Shown: piece after piece, positions 56,444 to 64,000 of the stretch
Layout of the letters: each line of letters begins with the position of its first letter
Numbering within the stretch: the first letter of the stretch is position 1
NCBI GenBank assembly: GCA_934047225.1
Contig: OW204010.1
Span: 762,294 to 826,293 of the forward strand
Source of the DNA: Ypsolopha sequella
Lineage: Eukaryota; Arthropoda; Insecta; Lepidoptera; Ypsolophidae
DNA length: 64,000 bases
Direction: 5' to 3'
Notes under the pieces: generated by a model
The model's input: only the letters and a program-made list of their open reading frames with translations
Database searches by the model: none
Told to the model about the DNA's origin: nothing
Made by a program: the position numbers and the translations under genes

Positions 56444-56990
56444 GTTTTGGAGATAAGGGGGGGACATACATTTTTTAATGATTTTTTCTCGTAATCAGTG
56501 CCAGTAAATATAGTCAAACTATATATTTTTACAATCAACTTTTTATTAATTACAATTTGTTTGTTTAAATTTCTCATTTGTGCTTAATTTTTTTTAATCG
56601 CTAGTACTTTCCTGTAATTGGCCAGTTATGATCTATAATCGACATTTTTTCATATTTTTCGGTTTACCAGTTTCGGAAATAAGGGGGGACATACATATTT
56701 TTGTGGTTTTTTAAAGATTTCTCGAAACTAGTGCCAATAAATATAGTCAAACTATATATTCTTACAATCTGATTTTTAATACCTACACTTTAATACCCAT
56801 ATTGTATTTTTATAAAATGCTTTTTTATTTATTTTACTTATTTTTTTATATTTCTCATTTGTGCTTGATTTTTTTAATCGCTATAGTTTTGGCCAGTTAT
56901 GATCTGTAATCAGCATTTTTTTCGGTCAACCAGTTTCCGAGATAAGGGGGGAACGTATGATGATCTCGGCAGAATTTTGTATTGACATTC
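56444..56990. repeat. Degenerate tandem repeat, about 2.5 units of 230-260 bp
   Basis: Recurrent pieces: agataaggggggga / aaataaggggggacatacat, agtgcca.taaatatagtcaa, tttctcatttgtgcttga, ggccagttatgatctgtaat. No gene. Confidence 0.7.
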
Positions 56991-57194
56991 ACCCGAGTAT
57001 CTCCGAGATCGTCGTACGTACGCGTCTATGTGTGCGAGCGCCTGTTTTCGCCAGTTATGCGGAGTAAATATTCTGTAAGTGGTTATTTTGTGATAGAGGT
57101 TCCTTTTGTACCTTTTAGGAACGGAACCCTAAAAATATATCATAACTATTCTGAAGTACAATTTTTATAATTATTTATTAGGTACAATACTTAC

Positions 57195-57242
57195 ATCAAG
57201 TGCATAAGTTCCTGTTTCCAATGGTGCATTACCCAGCAATAT
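57195..57242 (-). CDS. Exon A' of the modular gene, 16 codons
   Basis: Same length, acceptor and GTAAGT donor as exon A. It reads ILLGNAPLETGTYALD. Seven of 16 residues differ from exon A while the first and last positions and the I-L-L-G, G-x-Y core are kept. Phase 0 to 0. Flanking intron bases are nearly identical to copy I. Confidence 0.62.
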
Positions 57243-57284
57243 CTAACAACAAAAAGTAATATAAGAGGACTTTGAATGATAATT

Positions 57285-57410
57285 CATACTGGAGACTTAG
57301 TAAGTGATCAGAACCAACTAATTTTACATTTATAATTTTAATGTGATAGGATGGGATGAACGTCTCTGATGGTTAGATCCGATGGTCGTCTACAAATTGT
57401 AATTAATATC
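57285..57410. repeat. Single unit of the 120-bp repeat
   Basis: One copy only, against five at 3518-4088. Confidence 0.85.
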
Positions 57411-57767
57411 GAACAAAAATGTGTAAATGACCCTTAAGAGCGGTTTCACAGCCGGATTGTGAAAAATCTGCCTTTTTCTAATTAATCGAATTAATTAATT
57501 AATTTCTAATTAAATTTTGAAATTTAAATTTACAGCAGCCAATGGAAACTGAACGACGGCAGCATACACAATTCATAATGGTTTTGTTGAATAACTATTG
57601 AGTGAATTTTGAACTTAAGTGTTCTAATTCGATTAATTAGAAAAAGGCGGGTTTTTCACAATCCGGCTGCGAAACCGCTCTTAACTACTGCTGTTGGAGT
57701 TTGTTTTAGCTAGTAAATAAAAACATATACAAATATATTGTCAAGACATGAATCACCGAGGGGGTGT

Positions 57768-58040
57768 CAGGGGTGTACCTGAGTATGAACTGTGAAATGC
57801 AAGTCACAGTCCACACTCAGTTCACCCACTTTTCACCGAAGGTTATTCGTCACAACATGATGGGTGGTGAGTCCTATCGCCGTTTTTCGGGCACAAATAC
57901 ATGCTTTTCAGGGCATGCAGGTTTCCTCACGATGTTTTCTTTTACCGTTCAGCAAGTGGTAAGTAAAAACTCATTGGAGCGTGCCCGACCGGAGATCGAA
58001 CCTGAGTCTCAAGATTGACTGAGCTACCGCCGCTAGTTTC
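57768..58040 (-). mobile_element. tRNA-derived SINE in the duplicate intron
   Basis: Same insertion as at 4455, virtually identical. It marks the duplication as more recent than the SINE. Confidence 0.8.
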
Positions 58041-58356
58041 TTGTCTAGCGTAATATAAACATGCAGCCCTTCAAACCATATTTTCACACGAAAATCCCCT
58101 CACCGACTGATCATCAAAACTATATATCTTGAAATTTGGCACGAAGTGAGATCTGCTGGGACTGGTGAAAGAAAATATCCTAAAATCATACCTTTTGAAT
58201 TCTATGTTGAATAAAAAGTAAATAATACAAATAATAAAATAATACAAAACAGTAAATAAATTTTGCAGTTTCTTTCAAACATTTTGTACTTAATGATAAG
58301 TTTCTGTACTTTTTTATTTAAAAAGTGGTTAAGTGCGTGTAAAATAAACAACTCAC

Positions 58357-58448
58357 AGATTCGAGGGTACACGAGGTACAGGTGTACTGCATTATGAAGG
58401 GCTGACCCACTGCCGGCTCCGTATCTGTTATGTTTGCTATCGTCACCT
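58357..58448 (-). CDS. Exon B' of the modular gene, 92 nt
   Basis: Same acceptor and GTGAGT donor as exon B, same length and phases. It reads VTIANITDTEPAVGQPFIMQ, then YTCTSCTLES. Differences from B are T/A, V/D, S/G, E/Q, A/P, E/I, A/T, A/T and D/E, with none silent. Two Cys in xYxCxSC are conserved. As the most upstream exon seen, it should be preceded by another C-type exon outside the window. Confidence 0.65.
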
Positions 58449-58770
58449 CTGTGGGAGCAAGCAGACCAGTTTACATGGATGCGACCTTCAAATAGCGTTG
58501 TACATACATTATGAGTATGAGTAATGTAAAAAAACGCAGAAACAAATATTATGTAACAAATAGTATGTAACGCGACAATTACACGTATACTCCATAAATT
58601 ATAGTTTAATTACGATGACAGATATCGTCAGTTCATTTACACGCACTGGAACTTAGACCCACATCGTTTATTTATAAAAGCGTAAAATTCTATGAACTGA
58701 CAATATTAGCTGTCATTCTTAATTAAGCTATAATGTATGTAGTATAAACATAAACATATCGTTACAACGA

Positions 58771-59566
58771 CAATTGTGTGTTTGTGTGGTCCTAAATGTG
58801 AGACGTTTTGTCCGTCTACAGACCCAAAAGTGAGGCGCCTGTCAAAGCGAGGCGGTCTCACATTTTTTCATGGATAATCTGACTTTATTTTCAAAATATA
58901 CGGCCTTTGATTGGTCAAAAACATACTTTTGACGACCAAATCAGAGGCATTGAAATTTTCTCCTCGCTTTTGGTAACGTTGACAGGTGGTGTGTGTGTTT
59001 ATAAAAAAATCCCGAAATAGGTAGTACCGGGGTGTGCCCGCTAGGTGGCATAAGAGTCACAAGAGTGTAAGTTCTGACCCTAATTCTGAGGCTGTTGTGT
59101 GAAATCGGTGTAAAAACGAAAGCGCCTCGGAATTTAAAACACGTCTATGTCTGTGTATCGAATATTTACACTCATTTGAAGATGCCGTTAAATAAGTGTA
59201 CAGATCGCGCTAAACTTCTAGTTGAATCGCCTCAAATTCAGAGTGGACTATAAATTAAGCGCGGTCTGTATATTGCATGACATTGCGTATTATTACTTGG
59301 TGTTACCGTTTGAATGATTATTATTTAATTATATTATTTTTACTTAGTATTTTGATCTCAGAAAATGTTCTACTTTTCAAGTTGCTTATGGCTGAATAAT
59401 ATATTTTTAAAATAAATCTAAAAAGAAACTATTGTTTCATACATTTTGGTCGAGTAGGTATGAAACGTTTCTATAGTGCAAATTTTTTTTTTCGCGGTTT
59501 GAGATTTAGTTCCATTGTAAAAGTTATTAGCATAGACGAGTAATATTGCCAGTTTTCGGCTTTCAC

Positions 59567-59600
<34 letters not shown>
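58771..59600. mobile_element. Left arm of foldback element (copy III)
   Basis: Matches 7095-7941 and 15377-16185, but follows cgacaat directly with no satellite units. Confidence 0.75.
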
Positions 59601-59604
<4 letters not shown>

Positions 59605-60737
59605 ATATATAAAAAGAGAAGTCCTGACTAACTCACTCATTCACTGATTCATCAACGCACAGCCCAAACCTTTGGACCTAGAAAGCTGAAATTTTGCGAA
59701 AAGCTTTTTTTTGTAATGTAAACAAGGAATTAGAATGGATTTTTCGAAATTCTACCTCTAAGGGGGTGAAACGGGGGTCCAGAGATTGTATGGGAAAACA
59801 ATATTAGTAAGACTATTTTATTCGAGACATCACAGGAGTACTCCTATTCATAAATGAGTAAACATGTGTTTCAGGTTTTTTTCAGAATTCAACCCCTAAA
59901 AAGGGGAAATGGGGTGACAAATTCTAAAAATCAACATGAGTATCGTTTGTATGGTTTATCGGGTCGCTGATTACGAAAACAACAAAGATTTTAAAATCCA
60001 ACGTGGTGGACGTGAAAAAAGCTTTTCCAGAATTCAACCCCTTAAAGGGAGAAATGGGGTGACCAAGTCTGAAAACCAACATGGGTATCGTTTGTATGGT
60101 TTATTGGGTCGCTGATTACAAAAACAACAATGATTTCTAAATCCAACGTAGTGGACGGGAAATACTATCATCCCCTGTTGGGGTGCAATGGGGTTGAAAT
60201 GTTGAAATGTGTAAAAATCATTACGGGTGTCGTTTTAATGGTTGTTTTGGACGTAAATTACGAAAATTGCATAGATTTTGACATTAAATTTAGTGGAAAT
60301 GAAAATTCTTGAAAGTGTGTGTACCAGAGCAAATCGGCTGTTACAAACCGACAGACAGACAGCCATACAAGTGATCCTATTAGGATTCCATTTTTTCCTT
60401 TTCGCAATGATGATTAATAAGTCGCAGGGTCAGTCACTGAAAACAGCAGGAATTGATCTTAGGGGGGACTGCTTTTCGCACGGCCAGTTTTACGTAGCCT
60501 GCTCGAGAGTGAGCTCACCTAGCAGCCTGGTTGTGTTAACAGCTGAGGGCAGAACTTCTAATGTAGTAAAAAAGAGAATTAAAAAAAAGTAATAGGTAAT
60601 AGGCCCCACCAAAGAGACTACCTGGAGATCAAATAATTGTACCAAAAACACTTCAAACCAGATTTAAACCAGATACGTTCTATAAAAAGTAGTACACAAA
60701 AACTAAATCTGCGGGTGAAGCTGCCGGCAGAAGCTAG
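59601..60737 (+). mobile_element. Helitron (copy III)
   Basis: 5' TCATATATATAAAAAGAGAA; 3' gcgggtgaagctgccggc and CTAG at 60734-60737. Inserted in the same CAT run as copies I and II. Contains the helicase remnant. Confidence 0.85.
60278..60592 (+). pseudogene. Helitron Pif1-type helicase C-terminal remnant (copy III)
   Basis: [19 protein letters not shown], then [14 protein letters not shown] and [12 protein letters not shown]; the best kept of the three copies. Upstream bases are in another frame. The C-terminal end has drifted into a lysine-rich tail. Confidence 0.82.
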
Positions 60738-61649
60738 TATTTAATAAATTTAAAAAGTGAAACTAGTGCTATTTGCACCAAGCTGTTGAAACATATTCCG
60801 AAAAAAAAACATAAAATGAGAAACATACGTAATTGAAACACTTAAACATATCCTGAGAGCAAAAAACCTAGTTAAAATTTAATATTAATTCAAACTGTAA
60901 CACCAAGTTATATAACACAATGTTATACAACATACAAATCCTGCCTAATTTTTAGGTTGCTCTAGATACGAGGCGATTCAACTAAAAGTTTGGTGCAATC
61001 TATACAATAATACATTAATACAATAATCCTGAGAGCAAAAAACGTAAATAAAATTTAATTATAATTCAAACTGTAACACCAAATTATACAACACAATGTT
61101 ATTCAAACAGATCGCGCCTAACTTCTAGGTTGCTCTAGATCTATACAATTATTGTATAATTATTGTAGATATAGATTGCACCAAACTTTTAGTTGAATTG
61201 CCTCGTATCTAGAGCAACCTAGAAGTTAGGCGTGATATATATATTGTATAACATCGTGTTATATAATTCGGTGTTACAGTTTGAATTATAATTAAATTTT
61301 AACTACGTTTTTTGCTCTCAGGATTTGTTTAAGTGTTTTAGTTACGTATGTTTCTCAATTTATGTTCTTTTTCGGAATATGTTTCAACAGCTTGGTGCAA
61401 ACAGCACTAGTCTCACTTTTTAAATTTATTAAATATGATGTTGTGACAGCCGGAAACTGGAAATATTACTCGTCTATGCTAATAACTTTTACAATGGAAC
61501 TAAACCTCAAACCGAGAGAAAAAATTTGCTCTATAGAAAAGTTTCATACCTACTCGACCAAAATGTATGAAACAATAGTTTTTTTTTTAACTTTTAGATT
61601 TATTTTTCGGAAAAAATATTTGTATGGACGTGTAGATTTCAGCAAACAA
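60738..61649. mobile_element. Right arm of foldback element (copy III), shortened
   Basis: Same start as 18791. It continues further into the inverted left-arm sequence (tttcatacctactcgaccaa, the reverse complement of ttggtcgagtaggtatgaaa near 59447), but lacks the accgagtc/accgaggcgg tail. It joins the satellite at cagcaaacaagg. Confidence 0.7.
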
Positions 61650-62143
61650 GGGTGTACCCGAGTGTGTACTGTCACTAGAACAGTCAACTTATGTACAGGT
61701 TGTACTAAACTTTACACTGAACATTTACCATGCTAACCGAATGGTGTACCCGAGTGTGTACTGTCACTAGAACTGTCAACACTTGTACAGGGTGTACTAA
61801 ACTTTACACTGAACATTTACCATGCTAACGTAATGGTGTACCCGAGTGTGTACTGTCACTAGAACTGTCAACACTTGTACAGGGTGTACTAAACTTTACA
61901 CTGAACATTTACCATGCTAACGTAATGGTGTACCCGAGTGTGTACTGTCACTAGAACTGTCAACACTTGTACAGGGTGTACTAAACTTTACACTGAACAT
62001 TTACCATGCTAACGTAATGGTGTACCCGAGTGTGTACTGTCACTAGAACTGTCAACACTTGTACAGGATGTACTAAACTTTACACTGAATATTTACCATG
62101 CTAACGTCATGGTGTACCCGAGTGTGTACTGACACTAGACGAA
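61650..62143. repeat. 92-bp satellite array 4, about 5.4 copies
   Basis: Units at about 61651, 61743, 61835, 61927, 62019 and a partial at 62111 that stops in tgacactaga. Confidence 0.95.
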
Positions 62144-62599
62144 GCCGGTTGGAACACCGTGTTTTATTTCATATTCATTGCTGGTTGGTTGACTTATCAT
62201 TACTTTTAATTTACGCTGTTCAAGGAAACCGTGTAATTACGGAACCTTAGGTACGGGAGTTTGACTAGCAACTGACTGTTTTGTTTCTCTTTTATTTTAT
62301 AGCAGAGTTTTGCAGGTGTAACTTGCTTTTCAATTCAAATTTTTCTTTGTTTGTTGTTAAATGTAAAATGTGATACATTTTCCTGCATTGGTAAGGAAAG
62401 GTTGTTAATCTTTGATGCCGCAAACCTGAATCCTGCTCAAAAGTTCGAAGTTTTGTGTGCAGGGATTGTAATTTTTTTGTGAGCCCCACTTATTGTGCAT
62501 TTACAGCGTTCATCACAAAGCTACTTAAATTTACGAATAAGATATTCTGGACGCTGTACATGAACTATTTTATGCACCATTATTTTATACGCAAGATAA
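62144..62599. other. Spacer, no gene
   Basis: AT-rich with no recognisable feature beyond short frames. Confidence 0.45.
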
Positions 62600-62800
62600 C
62601 GTAAAAGATGGTCAGCTTTATCGCCGTACTTCGAGCAACGATATATGCTTTAAAGAGCATGCCGGTCTATATCACAATGTGTTCTTCACCGTTTAACAAG
62701 TGGTATTCTCATTAGAGATTATCCGAACGGAAGGATTCGAACCTTGTCTCAAGAATGAAAGTTTAACGTCCTACTGACTGAGCTACTGCTGCGTCAGGCA
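62600..62800 (-). mobile_element. tRNA-derived SINE with an intact tRNA-like head
   Basis: On the minus strand: GCAGTAGCTCAGTCAGTAGG (A-box), about 30 bases, AAGGTTCGAATCC (B-box), then the body ACCACTTGTTAAACGGTGAA, a degenerate ACATTGTGATATAGACC. Same family as 4455, but an older, more diverged copy. Confidence 0.7.
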
Positions 62801-63184
62801 AACACCGGGTATACAAGTTATATCAATTTACTTACCATCATCATCTGAAAATGTTTTTAGAATTTTTTTTTGTTAATGTTATATGAGAAAATATTATACC
62901 TAGTGGTTGTAAATTGAAAATGATGAATCTGCATCCACTTTTGCGTACATTTTTGACGTTTTTCATTTTTAAAATGCATAATGGACTTTTCTTTTTAATC
63001 AAACAGGGAGATAATACTAAAAAGGAAATTTCATTTTCTTTAATTCTATTTTTAAATAATCATAATAAGCTTGCATAAAAGCCTAGTGAAGTTTTTTTTT
63101 CAATAACTTAATAAATAATGAACTTATAATATACTTTTCCCGCCCGTGTTTGAATTTTTCCGCGCGAGGCCAGTCACTCATGCC
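62801..63184. other. Upstream region of the THAP exon
   Basis: AT-rich until about 63140, then GC-richer (cccgcccgtg, ccgcgcgagg). No coding frame. Confidence 0.45.
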
Positions 63185-63192
63185 TGACGTCA
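63185..63192. promoter_or_regulatory. Perfect CRE palindrome TGACGTCA
   Basis: Lies 112 bp upstream of the THAP exon start in the only GC-rich stretch nearby, so a promoter site is likely. It could bind CREB/ATF-type factors. Confidence 0.5.
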
Positions 63193-63303
63193 CAATATCC
63201 GTTCGGCTAGGAGGCCCGTGGCGTTTGTTTGCGCTTCAGACAATTAGTACTAAACTAACTGTGTTTAGCTTAGGACGGTGGCTGATATCGTTGCGTAATT
63301 ATA

Positions 63304-63497
63304 ATGGAGGCTGTAAAAACTAATAATAAAGCAAATTATAAATACTGCGTCGTGCCTAAGTGTACAAATACAACTGTAACAACACCCGGTAAACATTTTT
63401 TTACGGTGCCAAAGGAGAAAAAAATAAGAGCTAAGTGGTGCCAAATTATGAAACGAAAAAAAAATCTGTACGGTTTTGCTGTGAAGACCATTTTGAT
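63304..63497 (+). CDS. First exon of a THAP-domain protein, with a frameshift
   Basis: ATG at 63304: MEAVKTNNKANYKYCVVPKC, then FFTVPKEKKIRAKWCQIM. This is the start of a C2CH THAP zinc finger (first pair C-x4-C, the FFTVP segment and the Trp). The second half, FCCEDHFD, is present but one frame away, after a run of A (63451-63460 region), so a single-base indel in the homopolymer splits the finger. A GTGAGT donor directly follows HFD at 63498, where an intron would be plausible. THAP domains occur in host DNA-binding factors and in P-element-like transposases; which this is cannot be decided from one exon. Confidence 0.65.
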
Positions 63498-63499
63498 GT

Positions 63500-64000
63500 G
63501 AGTATTTATGTCCATATGTTACTTGGGGACTGATTACTAAATTAGTAACGCGCGGCAAACTCCGTGGCCTCTAATAATCTCTAAAACTATTTGACAAGAC
63601 TATTCTTATTTTAAGCGTTCTGTCGTTGTCTTTTCCATACAAAAAGAAAAGAAAATACTCCAAACAAATCATATTTACTCCAAGTGAAAACTAATTAGAG
63701 ATGGGAAAATGTCAGAAGCATGATATCGATATTTTTTAGTCCAATGAAGGTGCCTACTTCTGCCGATGCCAATAGTTACTATCGATAGTGGACCTTTTAC
63801 GTAATAAAGATCTCGATAGTGTCGATAAATTTTGTGATATTATTGATGACTTGCAATAGTATCCATACTCTCGGTAGTATTGATCTTCGATAATCGCTAT
63901 GCTATTTTCAAGTTTGATTTGAGTAGACGTTATTCGTTTTTTTTTTCAATAGAACTTACTTTTTGTTTATGTTTCATTTGCATAGGTTAGAATTTTGTAT
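63500..64000. other. Probable first intron of the THAP gene, AT-rich
   Basis: After the donor, several related words around atcgata/tcgatagt between 63720 and 63900 (tatcgatat, atcgatagtg, tcgatagtgtcgataaat). These resemble DREF-type sites (TATCGATA) in a loose way but may be chance. No exon seen. Confidence 0.4.

Larger units (their letters stand above)
3427..58448 (-). other. Span of a putative modular split gene (exons B', A', C, B, A)
   Basis: Gene model assembled from five minus-strand exons, each listed separately. Phases chain without a break: B' and B start with two leftover bases and end in phase 0; A' and A are 16 whole codons; C starts in phase 0 and ends with one extra G, which joins the AG opening exon B to give Glu. 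Translation gives a repeating unit of about 83 residues in the exon order B-A-C, so one domain appears to be made by three exons. The pattern, alternating hydrophobic strands and a GKYTAKF-type strand late in the unit, suggests an Ig-like or other beta-sandwich repeat; that is inference and I do not recognise the family. Introns are about 1.1 and 1.5 kb inside the duplicated cassette, and about 12.3 and 39.6 kb around exon C. The first and last exons are outside the window. Confidence 0.6.

Overview
The window is eukaryotic, from an insect and most likely a moth or butterfly. Evidence: Helitron ends of the lepidopteran type (3' hairpin GCGGGCGAAGCCGC followed by CTAG), the GGGTTCCGTA repeat family with GTCTGTCTGTCC runs, tRNA-headed SINEs with a CATCGTGAGGAAACC body, several LINE families, an env-carrying Gypsy element and long homogeneous satellites. 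About nine tenths of the bases can be assigned to transposons or tandem repeats. No bacterial-style genes, operons or CRISPR arrays are present.

The most unusual content is a split gene on the minus strand that appears to span the window. Five short exons, at 58448-58357 (B'), 57242-57195 (A'), 44869-44761 (C), 5112-5021 (B) and 3474-3427 (A), have good splice sites and matching phases (B' to A' to C to B to A) and would encode repeats of one domain of about 83 residues. A/B and A'/B' are duplicated together with their introns. The bases next to the splice sites are identical or nearly so, yet the exons differ at 20 of 138 coding bases, and by my count every change is amino-acid altering. Exon C ends in a 42-bp tandem array in which the exon end and its GT splice donor are repeated nine times, in frame.

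Layout. 1-3400: MITE and GGGTTCCGTA repeat. 3427-5112: exons A and B with a SINE and a 120-bp tandem repeat in the intron. 5440-7094: 18 copies of a 92-bp satellite. 7095-21174: two copies of a composite (foldback arms, Helitron, foldback arms, satellite), with a 749-codon LINE ORF at 9454-11703 and another LINE at 16487-17933. 21175-34985: the satellite split by a LINE, which is split by an env-carrying Gypsy element, which is split by a MITE. 35434-36996: 22 nearly identical 71-bp units. 37681-43711: repeats, a 43/49-bp array, a decayed acidic ORF, a 921-bp element with perfect 25-bp terminal repeats, and an RTE tail. 43712-44869: LINE tail and exon C with its donor array. 46009-47390: a 46-bp satellite. 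47640-50190: a second, decayed Gypsy on the minus strand. 50551-52500: a broken MULE transposase containing a tyrosine-recombinase-like ORF. 52740-56443: a LINE fragment and a 1.15-kb-arm inverted repeat carrying an ORF1-like coiled-coil protein. 57131-62143: exons A'/B' and a third copy of the composite. 62600-64000: another SINE and the first exon of a THAP-domain gene on the plus strand.

The transposon genes are mostly broken and do not work together. The host-like gene, if real, has introns of about 12 and 40 kb filled by this material.
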